Source: Pseudoalteromonas flavipulchra NCIMB 2033 = ATCC BAA-314 (GTDB lineage Bacteria; Pseudomonadota; Gammaproteobacteria; Enterobacterales; Alteromonadaceae). Taken from it: 64,000 bases of DNA. The translations under genes and the position numbers were made by a program. How positions within the stretch are numbered: the first letter of the stretch is position 1; every line of letters starts with the position of its first letter. Below are positions 32,655 to 41,844 of the stretch, one piece after another. The stretch is taken from positions 248,001-312,000 of the forward strand of contig JWIH01000025.1 of the NCBI GenBank assembly GCA_000814665.1. The letters run 5' to 3'. The notes beneath the pieces are model-generated. The model worked only from the letters and a program-made list of their open reading frames with translations. It had not been told where the DNA came from and did no database searches.

Positions 32655-33254
32655 TTACGTAAACGTAGGGCTAATTATGCCATTAGTCCACAAAATAGCG
32701 GTTGCAGCAAGAATGATGACTAACAGCACTAGGCCACAAGTCACAACCGAGCTGGCATAAATAAACCCACGCTCTTCAGGAATATGCATAAGAATAGGCA
32801 CGCCCGTATAAAGCAGATAAACGGAGTACGCCAGTGCAACCATCCCAACCGATACGACAAACCAAAGCTCAGGATAAAATGCCGCAAATGCCGACATAAA
32901 CATTGGTGTTGCCGTGTAAGCTGATAACTCTAGAGTCTGTGTATAGGTCGGTGTTGAGCCAAAAGTGATGGCCATCCAGTGGGCGAGATACGCCAGAATA
33001 AAGACGCCTGCAATCAATGCGCAGTACATTGCAACACCAATTAATATTGCTGACTCATGAGTTAAATAGACAGCATCCCCAGTACCAACACTCCAGCCTA
33101 AGTAGACTGAAGAATAGTACCCCATAATGCTTGGGATCAGCGCAACAAGTGCGATATGTGACAAACTGTAAAACATGCTTTCGTGACGGTTATCAATTGT
33201 TTGCCACTCTTCGTGCGGGTGAGCATATAAGCCCCATAGATGATTAAAGATCAT
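32655..33254 (-). CDS. Yip1-family inner-membrane protein
   Basis: 199 residues with five or six hydrophobic helices and the Yip1-family (YohC-like) features: N-terminal HLWGLYAHPHEEWQTI, the central YTQTLELSAYTATPMF and a final helix LVLLVIILAATAILWTNG. Function of the bacterial members is not known. Single gene, convergent with phhAB. Confidence 0.8.
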   Translation of the reverse strand: MIFNHLWGLYAHPHEEWQTIDNRHESMFYSLSHIALVALIPSIMGYYSSVYLGWSVGTGDAVYLTHESAILIGVAMYCALIAGVFILAYLAHWMAITFGSTPTYTQTLELSAYTATPMFMSAFAAFYPELWFVVSVGMVALAYSVYLLYTGVPILMHIPEERGFIYASSVVTCGLVLLVIILAATAILWTNGIISPTFT

Positions 33255-33463
33255 AGTTAGCCCCTCAAATATAGGTTTGTACTATTTTTGTACAATTCAA
33301 TTAAGTTATGAGAGATGAGTTAATTTTTGTCAAGAAAATGTAGTTGAATAGCAATATTACTATTTTCAGAATGGTCTAAAACTTCTTGGGGAATAGCCTA
33401 GTGGTGCACCTTGCAGCGAGAAGTTATGATAAAATGGCGCAAACACATTAGTCTTTTGTTGTT

Positions 33464-34246
33464 ATGTTAGAAAAGTACACAGATTTACTTACGCCTATTA
33501 ATCAGTTTTTGGGCTGTGAAACCCCGCAAGTTTGGATTGAAAAAGCAAAGCAAAGCGAGCACTTACCATTATTGCTTATCGATCATATGCATTGTGAGTT
33601 AAAAGCGGCGCAAAGTGCGGCCTTCTTAATTCGTAAATATGCAATAGATGATGCGTCTGCAAAAACATTGTTAAGTTGGTTGCAACCTTACGAAGATTTT
33701 ATTTATCGCAGTGTTGGTGATGGCGAGTTTTCAGGCAGTAAAAATGAATTGATCGGTGAGCTAACTGCACGACCTGAATATGCCTACAATCAAGATATTT
33801 TGAGTAAGATGGTGAGGCTTATCAAAGAAGAGCTACATCACTTTGAACAGGTACTGGAAATCATAAGGGCACGTGATATTCCTGTTGAGTACGTACAAGC
33901 ATCTCGCTATGCGTCTGGAATGATCAAACACATTCGCACTTATGAACCCGCAGCCCTGGTTGATAAACTGATCATTGGTGCTTACATTGAGGCTCGTTCA
34001 TGTGAGCGTTTCGCCAAACTTGCGCCACACTTAGATCAAGAAATTGCTAAGTTTTATGTGTCGCTATTGCGCTCAGAAGCCAGACATTACCAAGACTATA
34101 TTGATTTAGCGCATCAAGTTGCCAACGCAACCGATCCTAAGCGCTGTGACGTAGCTGGGCGCATTCAACTATTTCAGCAAGTGGAAAACGAACTTATCAT
34201 CTCACTAGACCCCGATTTCAAGTTCCACTCAGGTGCGCCTATTTAA
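33464..34246 (+). CDS. miaE: tRNA-(ms2io6A)-hydroxylase MiaE
   Basis: 260 residues. Diiron enzyme that hydroxylates 2-methylthio-N6-isopentenyladenosine at position 37 of UNN-reading tRNAs. Iron-binding carboxylate/histidine motifs visible: DHMHCELKAAQSA near residue 40, EELHHFEQVLEII near 125, and EARSCERFAKL and SEARHY later. Found in Salmonella, Pseudomonas and marine relatives but not in E. coli K-12. Single gene, convergent with lpxH. Confidence 0.93.
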   Translation: MLEKYTDLLTPINQFLGCETPQVWIEKAKQSEHLPLLLIDHMHCELKAAQSAAFLIRKYAIDDASAKTLLSWLQPYEDFIYRSVGDGEFSGSKNELIGELTARPEYAYNQDILSKMVRLIKEELHHFEQVLEIIRARDIPVEYVQASRYASGMIKHIRTYEPAALVDKLIIGAYIEARSCERFAKLAPHLDQEIAKFYVSLLRSEARHYQDYIDLAHQVANATDPKRCDVAGRIQLFQQVENELIISLDPDFKFHSGAPI

Positions 34247-34255
34247 GCACTAAAT

Positions 34256-34981
34256 TTATTCAAAAGGGTGGCAAAGGAGCTGCTGTTTGCCACTTTCGTC
34301 AACGACGATATATGAGCTTTGTGAATACCAATCGCCAAGCACAGTGCGTACCTTACCGCCTTGGTAGGTGTGCACTTTTGGTCTGTGGGTGTGGCCGTGG
34401 ATCATATTGTCTACGCCATGTTTTGCGAACATTTCAGCTACTGCTTCTTCGGTGACATCTAGAATCTCGAGGGGCTTGCCTTTTTGGTTTTCAATGCTCT
34501 TACGTCTTGCATTTGCAGCGACTCTACGACGATACCAAAGTGGCATAGCAAGCATCAATCTTGGCCACCACCAACCGCGGCTCTTCTTACGAAACTTTTG
34601 ATAGGCTTCGTCTTGTGTACACATCTCGTCGCCGTGCAAAATCACAGTAGGTGTGCCGTATAGATCTATCACCGCTTGTTCAGGTAGCAAAGTCATTTGG
34701 CATTCGTCAGCAAAGGCCTGTTTGATTAAAAAATCACGGTTACCGTGAATAAAAAAGACTTGAATGCCAAGGTGACTCAAGCTTCGCAGCTTTTGTGCAA
34801 TACTCAGGGCGTAAGGGTCTCTTTCATCGTCTCCAATCCACACTTCAAAAAAATCACCCAGAATATATAAAGCGTCGACATCGGCGGTCATGTGATGGTC
34901 GAGAAAAGCGAAAAAAGCGTCGGTGATATCAGTGCGGTGCTCGGTTAAATGCAAGTCGGCGATAAAATAGGTTTTACCCAT
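34256..34981 (-). CDS. lpxH: UDP-2,3-diacylglucosamine diphosphatase
   Basis: 241 residues. Calcineurin-like metal phosphoesterase that makes lipid X in lipid A synthesis. Motifs: FIADLHL (4-10), GDFFEVWIGDD (about 42), FIHGNRDFL (about 78), LHGDEMC and MIHGHTHRPKVH (about 195). Followed by ppiB/cysS region as in E. coli. 58 bases downstream of ppiB on the same strand. Confidence 0.95.
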   Translation of the reverse strand: MGKTYFIADLHLTEHRTDITDAFFAFLDHHMTADVDALYILGDFFEVWIGDDERDPYALSIAQKLRSLSHLGIQVFFIHGNRDFLIKQAFADECQMTLLPEQAVIDLYGTPTVILHGDEMCTQDEAYQKFRKKSRGWWWPRLMLAMPLWYRRRVAANARRKSIENQKGKPLEILDVTEEAVAEMFAKHGVDNMIHGHTHRPKVHTYQGGKVRTVLGDWYSQSSYIVVDESGKQQLLCHPFE

Positions 34982-35039
34982 GGGACCTCAAAACTAATAA
35001 GGCCAGCATAAATACTGGCCTTGAATAAAAAGTAGGATA

Positions 35040-35534
35040 TTACTCAGCAACGTATGCTTTTTCGATGATCACATCTTCAAGCGGTACGTCTTGGTGGAAA
35101 CCAGAAGAACCAGTAGCAACACCTTTAATCTTATTTACTACGTCCATGCCTTCAACAACTTCACCGAATACACAGTAACCCCAACCTTGCGATGTTTCGC
35201 TAGAGAAGTTAAGGAAGTCATTGTCGTTAACATTGATAAAAAATTGTGCAGTTGCAGAGTGTGGATCTGGCGTACGTGCCATTGCTAGGGTACCCACTTT
35301 GTTTGCAACACCGTTGTTTGCTTCGTTTTTGATCGGTGCTTCAACTGGCTTTTGTTCCATACCTGATGCGAATCCGCCACCTTGAACCATAAAACCGTCG
35401 ATTACACGGTGGAAAATAGTACCGTTATAAAACTCGCTGTTTACGTAGTTTAGGAAGTTAGCTACCGTTTCAGGCGCTTTGTCAGCGAAAAGATTAATAC
35501 GGATTTCGCCGTGATTTGTTTCTAAAACAACCAT
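35040..35534 (-). CDS. ppiB: Peptidyl-prolyl cis-trans isomerase B (cyclophilin)
   Basis: 164 residues from ATG at 35534, the size of E. coli PpiB; a start four codons earlier (35546) is in frame but has no ribosome binding site. Cytoplasmic cyclophilin: FHRVIDGFMVQGGGF contains the catalytic Arg, followed by MARTPDPHSATAQFFIN and the WGYCVFGEV segment. Divergent from cysS, an arrangement shared with E. coli. Confidence 0.94.
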   Translation of the reverse strand: MVVLETNHGEIRINLFADKAPETVANFLNYVNSEFYNGTIFHRVIDGFMVQGGGFASGMEQKPVEAPIKNEANNGVANKVGTLAMARTPDPHSATAQFFINVNDNDFLNFSSETSQGWGYCVFGEVVEGMDVVNKIKGVATGSSGFHQDVPLEDVIIEKAYVAE

Positions 35535-35733
35535 GTTAGTGTCCATCGTGTTGAATGATAAAACCCTATTTTATATCAACTGGGCTTTTGTGAAAAAGCA
35601 TTCCTTAAAAATCAGCGTAAAAAATCAAAAAACTGCCGTAATTCGTTATTAAAATCTAGAGGCGCTGCTATGCAGGTGGTATGATTAAAAGCACTTTTGT
35701 TAAAAAATGAACCGTACTTAGGAAGAAAACTAC

Positions 35734-37113
35734 ATGTTGCAGATTTTCAACACACTCACTCGCCAAAAAGCCCCTTTTAAACCGCTCAAAGAAGGCAAGG
35801 TTGATATGTACGTGTGTGGTATCACTATCTATGATTTCTGTCATGTAGGACACGCACGCACTTACGTTTCATTTGACGTAATGAACCGTTATTTACGTTA
35901 TTTAGGTTATGACGTCACGTATGTGCGTAATATTACTGACGTGGATGACAAAATCATTAAACGCGCAGCGGAAAACAAAGAGTCGATTAATGACCTAACC
36001 GTTCGCATGACCAAAGCCATGCATGAAGACTTTACTGCGTTGAATATGCTGCCTGCGGATATTGAGCCGACGGTAACAGGGCATATGGACGAAATCATCG
36101 AGATGATCGCGCGCTTGATTGAAAAAGGCCATGCTTACGTTGCGAAGGACGGGGATGTATTGTTTGATGTTTCAACATTTGAGCAATATGGTCAGTTATC
36201 TCAGCAAGATTTAGAAATGCTACAAGCGGGTGCACGCGTTGAAGTAGCGCAAGACAAAGATGATCCACTTGACTTTGTATTGTGGAAAAAAGCCAAAGCG
36301 GGTGAGCCTGCGTGGCAATCTCCGTGGGGCGAAGGTCGTCCAGGTTGGCACATTGAATGTAGCGCAATGAGTTCAAAGCATTTGGGTGAATTTTTTGATA
36401 TTCACGGTGGGGGTTCAGATCTGCAATTCCCGCACCATGAAAACGAGATTGCCCAATCTTGCTGCGCAAATAACGGCCGTTATGTGAACACCTGGATCCA
36501 CACCGGCATGGTACAAGTTAACAAAGAGAAAATGTCTAAGTCTCTTGGCAATTTCTTTACCGTACGTGAAGTGCTTAAAGCCTTTGATAGAGAAACAGTA
36601 CGCTATTTCTTGATCAATGGTCATTATCGTAGCCAGCTAAACTACTCACAAGAAAACCTTGAACAAGCACGTTCGTCGCTTGAGCGTATTTACACTGCGC
36701 TACGTGGCGTTGAGCTGGTGGAGGTCGAACTTAAAGGTAATGCTTACGTTGAACGTTTTGAGACAGCAATGAACGATGACTTCAATACGCCAGAAGCACT
36801 GCCAGTGATTTTTGAATTATCAAAAGAAGTGAATCGCTTAAAAGATAGTGACGCAAAAGCTGCAGGTGAGCACGCATTTATTCTTGTGAAACTCGCGGAA
36901 GTCTTAGGTATTGCGCAGCAAGACCCTGAATCTTTCTTACAGGGTGAACAAGACGACGACGAAGTGGCGCAAATCGAAGCATTGATTGAAAAGCGCCGCA
37001 GCGCTCGCGAAAATAAAGATTGGGCTGCAGCGGATGAAGCGCGTGATGCGCTAACTGCCTTAGGCGTTGTGTTAGAAGATAGCGCGGGCAAAACAACTTG
37101 GCGTAAAGCTTAA
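35734..37113 (+). CDS. cysS: Cysteinyl-tRNA synthetase
   Basis: 459 residues. Class I enzyme that charges tRNA-Cys. The HIGH motif appears as HVGH in ITIYDFCHVGHARTYV, the zinc ligands include Cys28 and the HIECSAMS cysteine, and KMSKS is in EKMSKSLGNF near residue 268. C-terminal anticodon-binding domain present. Strong terminator follows. Confidence 0.97.
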   Translation: MLQIFNTLTRQKAPFKPLKEGKVDMYVCGITIYDFCHVGHARTYVSFDVMNRYLRYLGYDVTYVRNITDVDDKIIKRAAENKESINDLTVRMTKAMHEDFTALNMLPADIEPTVTGHMDEIIEMIARLIEKGHAYVAKDGDVLFDVSTFEQYGQLSQQDLEMLQAGARVEVAQDKDDPLDFVLWKKAKAGEPAWQSPWGEGRPGWHIECSAMSSKHLGEFFDIHGGGSDLQFPHHENEIAQSCCANNGRYVNTWIHTGMVQVNKEKMSKSLGNFFTVREVLKAFDRETVRYFLINGHYRSQLNYSQENLEQARSSLERIYTALRGVELVEVELKGNAYVERFETAMNDDFNTPEALPVIFELSKEVNRLKDSDAKAAGEHAFILVKLAEVLGIAQQDPESFLQGEQDDDEVAQIEALIEKRRSARENKDWAAADEARDALTALGVVLEDSAGKTTWRKA

Positions 37114-37142
37114 CCTTCTTGGTACCAACACGATACGCAAAT

Positions 37143-37180
37143 AAAAATGCCTTCACATCAATCGGTGTGAAGGCATTTTT
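37143..37180. terminator. Terminator between cysS and the amidase gene
   Basis: AAAAATGCCTTCACA and TGTGAAGGCATTTTT, fifteen perfect pairs around an 8-base loop. Serves both convergent genes. Confidence 0.95.
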
Positions 37181-37202
37181 ATTTATAACACTACTATTAT
37201 TT

Positions 37203-38726
37203 TTAAGGCGTTAATGTCGCCTTAAACTCAGGCGCTTTGCGTGCATTAGTCAACTGCTCGAAAGCATAGGCAAGCTTGATTAGTTTCGCTTCGCTATAAG
37301 CCTCAGCGAAGAAAGAAATACCCAGCGGTAGCTCGTGATGAAAACCCATCGGTACGGTAATGCTTGGATATCCTGCAATCGCGGCGGGAGATGACGAGGA
37401 GGCGGAGAAATTATCACCGTTAATGATATCGATACTCCAAGCTGGGGTATTCGTTGGTGCGATAAATGCGTCAAGACGATGTTCTTGCATTATTTTATCA
37501 ATGCCTTGTTGACGGGCAAATTCTTTAACCAAAGCTTGGGCTTCTTGATATCGGTGTTCTGTGATATCGCCTTTCTTTGCTGCTTCCTCTATCAAATATT
37601 GATCAAAGTACTTAATGGTGGAAGGGTGTTGCTGGTTGAATTGGATGAGCTGGTTTAGGTTTTTTACTTTTACCTGCTCTGGTGTCGTGGCAAGGTAAGC
37701 ATTAAGATCATGCTTAAAGTCATAGAGCAAAATATCCAATTCGGCGGAGCCTAAAGCTTCCAGCTCAGGTAAGTCTAACCCTTCAATTATTTCTGCGCCA
37801 TTTGCTTTCATGGTTGCAACGGCTTTTGCAAATACCGCTTGAACTGCTGGTGGAAACTGACCTAGATGACTGGTGATAGCAATTCGTTTGCCTTTGAAAC
37901 TGGCAGCATTTAAGCCTTGGGTAAAATCAATCGGCTGTTTTGCATCGGTAACGATAGCATTGAGCAATAACGCGGCGCCCATCACCGATTTTGCCATAGG
38001 GCCAGCGCTATCTTGGCTATGACTGATAGGAACAATGCCTTCACCAGAAACCAAACCGACAGTCGGTTTAATACCTACAACGCCATTATGTGCTGAAGGA
38101 CAAACAATAGAGCCGTCAGTTTCCGTACCAATGGCGAGCAGTGCAAGACCTGCGGAGACGGCAACAGCGGAGCCGGAACTTGAGCCACATGGTGTTCTGT
38201 CTAACACATACGGGTTTTTGGTTTGACCCCCAAGCGTGCTGTAGCCGCTCGAGCTGAAACTTGATTTAAAGTTTGCCCATTCACTTAAATTGGCTTTGCC
38301 AAGGATGATAGCGCCGGCTTGCTCTAACTGGATGATAAGTGGTGCCGCTTGGGTTTTGACGTTGTGTTGCAGGGCGAGCGCGCCTGCGGTTGTTGCCATT
38401 GGCGCTCTGGTGTCGATATTATCTTTAACAATAACTGGCAGGCCATGAAGTGGCCCTCGGTATTTTCCCGCGCGTAGTTCGGCATCAAGCTTTTTAGCGT
38501 CTTGTAAAGCGTTGGGATTGAGCGTGATCACTGCATTGAGCATAGGGCCACTGTCGTCAAGTTGTGAAATCCTTTTTAAATAAAACTCAGTGAGTTGCGT
38601 TGCTGATAAAGTTCGATTTTGTATTTTGGTTTGTGCTTCGAGCGTGGTAAGGTCCGCAAGCGATTGACTATAAGCTGGCAATGCAAGCGCAAGACAAGTG
38701 GTTAAAGCGAGTAGGGACTTTTTCAT
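37203..38726 (-). CDS. Exported amidase-signature enzyme
   Basis: 507 residues from ATG at 38726 (a TTG five codons earlier is possible). Signal peptide KKSLLALTTCLALALPAYS, then an amidase-signature domain. The Ser-cisSer-Lys triad is visible: Lys in VIVKDNID (near residue 102), and serines in the glycine/serine-rich PCGSSSGSAVAVS (near 180) with the downstream TETDGSI motif. Cytoplasmic relatives include GatA; an exported form resembles peptide or aryl amidases. Lack of gatB/gatC neighbours and the signal peptide rule out GatA. Substrate unknown. Confidence 0.87.
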   Translation of the reverse strand: MKKSLLALTTCLALALPAYSQSLADLTTLEAQTKIQNRTLSATQLTEFYLKRISQLDDSGPMLNAVITLNPNALQDAKKLDAELRAGKYRGPLHGLPVIVKDNIDTRAPMATTAGALALQHNVKTQAAPLIIQLEQAGAIILGKANLSEWANFKSSFSSSGYSTLGGQTKNPYVLDRTPCGSSSGSAVAVSAGLALLAIGTETDGSIVCPSAHNGVVGIKPTVGLVSGEGIVPISHSQDSAGPMAKSVMGAALLLNAIVTDAKQPIDFTQGLNAASFKGKRIAITSHLGQFPPAVQAVFAKAVATMKANGAEIIEGLDLPELEALGSAELDILLYDFKHDLNAYLATTPEQVKVKNLNQLIQFNQQHPSTIKYFDQYLIEEAAKKGDITEHRYQEAQALVKEFARQQGIDKIMQEHRLDAFIAPTNTPAWSIDIINGDNFSASSSSPAAIAGYPSITVPMGFHHELPLGISFFAEAYSEAKLIKLAYAFEQLTNARKAPEFKATLTP

Positions 38727-38906
38727 GACGTATTTTACCAATCCGCAGTAGTATTATTGTTATTTATTTGTCCTTTATTTAGTCACGAGCCCTGTAAAAG
38801 GTCAAGCGAGTAGCCTGAACAAAGCATGATTTAGGCGTTTTTAAAACTTGTATTTTTGCTGCTAGCCACACACACTTAACTTCACGAGATAACAAAAAAT
38901 ATAACC

Positions 38907-39803
38907 ATGATAAAAGCACCAATAGATATAGAAGTAGATATTCCGTGGCTTGATCAAAAGCTATTTTCATTAGGTAAATTTTCATTAGAGGTGGGAGAGG
39001 CACTCTCATTTATCGCGGTGATCGTTGCAACTTTGGTGATCTCCAAGATCCTACGACTAGCATTTAATCGTCTCGCGTCAAGACAAGGAGTGATCCAGCA
39101 TACTTCAGCGTACGTGATTGGCAGGATCATTCACTACATCGTATTATTTATTGGTCTTATTATTGCGCTGACCGCCTTAGGAATAGAGATCACTGAGTTG
39201 GCGCTTGTTGCCAGTGCACTCGGCGTTGGGATTGGCTTGGGCCTACAAGGTCTAGTGAATAACTTTGTCTCTGGTCTGGTATTACTACTAGAGAAAACCG
39301 TCAAAGTTGGGGACTTTGTTGAGCTGACCAACGGGGTGGTGGGAGAAGTCATCGCCATTCACATGCGCTCAACTTGGATCCGTACAAATGACAACGTCGA
39401 CCTGCTTATTCCAAACTCGGAAATGGTGTCAAATACAATTACCAATTGGACAATGTCGGATAAATATCGTCGTTTCCGTATTCCTTTTTCGGTGGCCTAC
39501 GGCAGCGACAAAGAGAAGGTGAAGCGTGCTGCATTGGAAGCGGCCAAAAATGTCCAATATACCTTGAATACGCCGGGGCGAGAAGCAACGGTATGGATGA
39601 CAGGGTTTGGTGATAGTAGCTTGAATTTCACGCTAGGAGTTTGGGTGCAACCTGAGCAGGTAAAGCGACCAACAGCGCTGGTTTCTGATTACCTCTGGGC
39701 TATCGATGATGCCTTCCGTAAATATCAAATCGAGATCCCGTTTCCACAGCGCGATCTTCATTTACGCAGTGGCTTTTCTATGGAAAAGCCTGATGAAAAC
39801 TAA
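38907..39803 (+). CDS. MscS-family mechanosensitive channel (first)
   Basis: 298 residues. Three helices at the N-terminus, the third being the MscS pore helix with small residues (ALGVGIGLGLQGLVNNFVSGLVLLLEKTVKVGD, about 107-139), then the beta domain (WIRTNDNVDLLIPNSEMVSNTITNW) and the C-terminal alpha/beta part ending PFPQRDLHLR. An osmotic safety valve in the inner membrane. Faces a second MscS-like gene tail to tail. Confidence 0.92.
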   Translation: MIKAPIDIEVDIPWLDQKLFSLGKFSLEVGEALSFIAVIVATLVISKILRLAFNRLASRQGVIQHTSAYVIGRIIHYIVLFIGLIIALTALGIEITELALVASALGVGIGLGLQGLVNNFVSGLVLLLEKTVKVGDFVELTNGVVGEVIAIHMRSTWIRTNDNVDLLIPNSEMVSNTITNWTMSDKYRRFRIPFSVAYGSDKEKVKRAALEAAKNVQYTLNTPGREATVWMTGFGDSSLNFTLGVWVQPEQVKRPTALVSDYLWAIDDAFRKYQIEIPFPQRDLHLRSGFSMEKPDEN

Positions 39804-39809
39804 GTGGAG

Positions 39810-39837
39810 AATAACGGCTAGGGGGCTAGCCGTTATT
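39810..39837. terminator. Hairpin between the two MscS genes
   Basis: AATAACGGCTAG, four-base loop, CTAGCCGTTATT. Perfect 12-pair stem shared by two convergent genes; poor T-run. Confidence 0.7.
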
Positions 39838-39845
39838 GAGTTTAC

Positions 39846-40673
39846 TCACTGAATGATTTTAACCACTCGTTGCGGGAATGGTATTTCGATTTCCGCATTT
39901 TTAATTGCGGCAAACACCGCTTTATTCACTTCTAATTTAGTTTCGATAAGTGAAGTCGTAGGCACCCAGTAGCGGTAGCTCAATATCACTGCACTGTCGG
40001 CAAATTCCTCAATCCCCACCTGAGGCTTAGGGTCTTGACTGACCTTAGCATTATCAGCGAGTACCTGATTGATAAGTGTTAATGCGCCTTGATAATCAGC
40101 ATCATAAGCTATTCCTATTTCACCTTTAACCAGAGAGTTTGCAAATGAGTTATGGAGAATTTCTCCCACCACATGTTTATTCGGGATAGTGATCTCTACT
40201 TTGTCTTCGTTGATGAGCGTGGTATGTCCAAGCTCAATCATTTTAACTTGGCCGTTAACCCCTTTGATGCTGATGGTATCGCCAATCACAAATGGGCGGG
40301 TAGCAATGATGGCAAGCCCAGCGCCATAGTTTGCCAGCATACCTTGCAGTGCAAGACCAGCACCTAGAGACGCGGCACCGATGGCGGCGACAAATGGTGT
40401 GATACTTATGCCAACCTTGCCAAGAGAAATAATCACAAACATGGCAATGATAAGCACCTTGATCACATTGCCAATAAAGTTGGTTAAAGCAGGATCGATA
40501 TTGTGTTTTAGCATCAAGTTTTCAGTCGCTTTAGACAGCTTTCTTGATAACCACAAACCGAGAAGGAAGATGAATATCGCAGCGAGCAATTGGAAACTGT
40601 ACGTCACCAGATACTCTCGAATAATGTTGTAATAGTGTTCTATTTGCTCGATTTCTTGATTGATCACAGTCAT
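39846..40673 (-). CDS. MscS-family mechanosensitive channel (second)
   Basis: 275 residues from ATG at 40673 (MTVINQEIEQ...); the open frame extends 51 residues into lrgB but that segment is not channel-like. Three N-terminal helices, pore helix with AAIGAASLGAGLALQGMLANYGAGLAII (about 108-135), beta domain (TISIKGVNGQVKMIELGHTTL) and C-terminal PFPQRVV. The length and pattern are close to E. coli MscS (286). Only moderately similar to its convergent neighbour, so not a recent duplicate. It starts 12 bases after lrgB ends. Confidence 0.93.
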   Translation of the reverse strand: MTVINQEIEQIEHYYNIIREYLVTYSFQLLAAIFIFLLGLWLSRKLSKATENLMLKHNIDPALTNFIGNVIKVLIIAMFVIISLGKVGISITPFVAAIGAASLGAGLALQGMLANYGAGLAIIATRPFVIGDTISIKGVNGQVKMIELGHTTLINEDKVEITIPNKHVVGEILHNSFANSLVKGEIGIAYDADYQGALTLINQVLADNAKVSQDPKPQVGIEEFADSAVILSYRYWVPTTSLIETKLEVNKAVFAAIKNAEIEIPFPQRVVKIIQ

Positions 40674-40684
40674 ATCCCGAGTTA

Positions 40685-41374
40685 TTAAATTAGAGTAGCC
40701 AACCAATGATAAAACAAAGGCACCCAAAGTGCAGTTATCATGGCGGTAATTGTCATCGCCGCTGAAGCAAAAGCGCCAGCCATGGGGTGATGCTCTATCG
40801 CTGCAGCTGTGCCTATCGCATGGCAAGCAACACCAAGCGCGGTGCCTTTCGCTTGCATATGGTCAACTTTACACCAGTGCAAAATATGTAGTCCAAACAC
40901 GCCACCAAATACACCAATTAGTATCACCATAATCGCTGCAATAGCGGGGATCCCCCCGAGATAATCACTAATGAGTAGAGTGATTGGTGTTGTAACCGAC
41001 AGGGCCGCCATTGAAGCTGAGAGCTGTGGATCGGCTGCGAAAAACTGGCAAATAAGAAAAGCGCTTAACGTAGACAGTGAAACACCCAACCAACTGGTTA
41101 AGCACAATGCAAAAAATACCGGTTTAATTTGGTGAAATTGTTTATACAAAGGGTAAGCGAGTGCAACGACCGCTGGCTCTAACAAGTAATGAATTGGTAG
41201 CGTTGCTTGTTGATATATCTTGTAGTCGAACTTCGTGAATAGTAGAAATGCCGAAATGGCCAAAATGCAGATCAGCACAGGGTTTAATATCGGTAAGGAG
41301 ATACGCTGATATAGTTTGCGAGCACTAAAAAATAACAGCACAGTGAGCGCTGACGCCATAATTATATTAATCAC
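40685..41374 (-). CDS. LrgB/CidB-family membrane protein
   Basis: 229 residues with about six or seven hydrophobic helices. LrgB signatures: LLEPAVVALAYPLYKQ (about 66-81), SVTTPITLLISDYLGGIPA (about 126) and GTALGVACHAIGTAAAIE (about 178). Bacterial LrgAB/CidAB were first linked to murein hydrolase control; relatives transport glycolate or pyruvate-type carboxylates. It overlaps lrgA by 8 bases. Confidence 0.92.
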   Translation of the reverse strand: MINIIMASALTVLLFFSARKLYQRISLPILNPVLICILAISAFLLFTKFDYKIYQQATLPIHYLLEPAVVALAYPLYKQFHQIKPVFFALCLTSWLGVSLSTLSAFLICQFFAADPQLSASMAALSVTTPITLLISDYLGGIPAIAAIMVILIGVFGGVFGLHILHWCKVDHMQAKGTALGVACHAIGTAAAIEHHPMAGAFASAAMTITAMITALWVPLFYHWLATLI

Positions 41375-41735
41375 GAAACTTGATGCTCTTAACGATAGGG
41401 CTTAACAATACAAGACTTATTGTTGGAACACCAACTAGCAATAACAGCAGCATAAGCCAGTGGGATTGAAACAAACTGAGATGCTCTACCAAGCCCACTC
41501 CCGCTGGAATAAAAAACAGCGCCATATATTTTAAGATGGGCTCTGCTGCGGGGGCTAACCATTCTACTTTAATGATTTTTGTGGCAAGGAGTATGACAAG
41601 AAACACCATGCCAAGTAGGGCGGCTGGGATCTGTAAAGCACTAAGCTGAATAATCCATTTAGCGCTGAAGAGACACGCCAAAATGATGGCAAAGCCTAGT
41701 GCAAATCGTAATATCAACTTCGCTCTGTGTACCAT
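41367..41735 (-). CDS. LrgA/CidA-family membrane protein
   Basis: 122 residues, four hydrophobic helices, with the family segment IPAALLGMVFLVILLAT and MALFFIPAGVGLVEHL. It is the holin-like small partner of LrgB and is translated with it. No LytS/LytR-type sensor pair is next to it, so regulation is not shown. Confidence 0.92.
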   Translation of the reverse strand: MVHRAKLILRFALGFAIILACLFSAKWIIQLSALQIPAALLGMVFLVILLATKIIKVEWLAPAAEPILKYMALFFIPAGVGLVEHLSLFQSHWLMLLLLLVGVPTISLVLLSPIVKSIKFRD

Positions 41736-41844
41736 TAAATTTAAATCCTCAGCGCTGCAATGGCCTAGCTGTATGATGCCTAATTGTACGCTCTCGTATT
41801 GCGATGACCATTATACTTTGGGCAAAGGGGCTTTAAATCTGACG

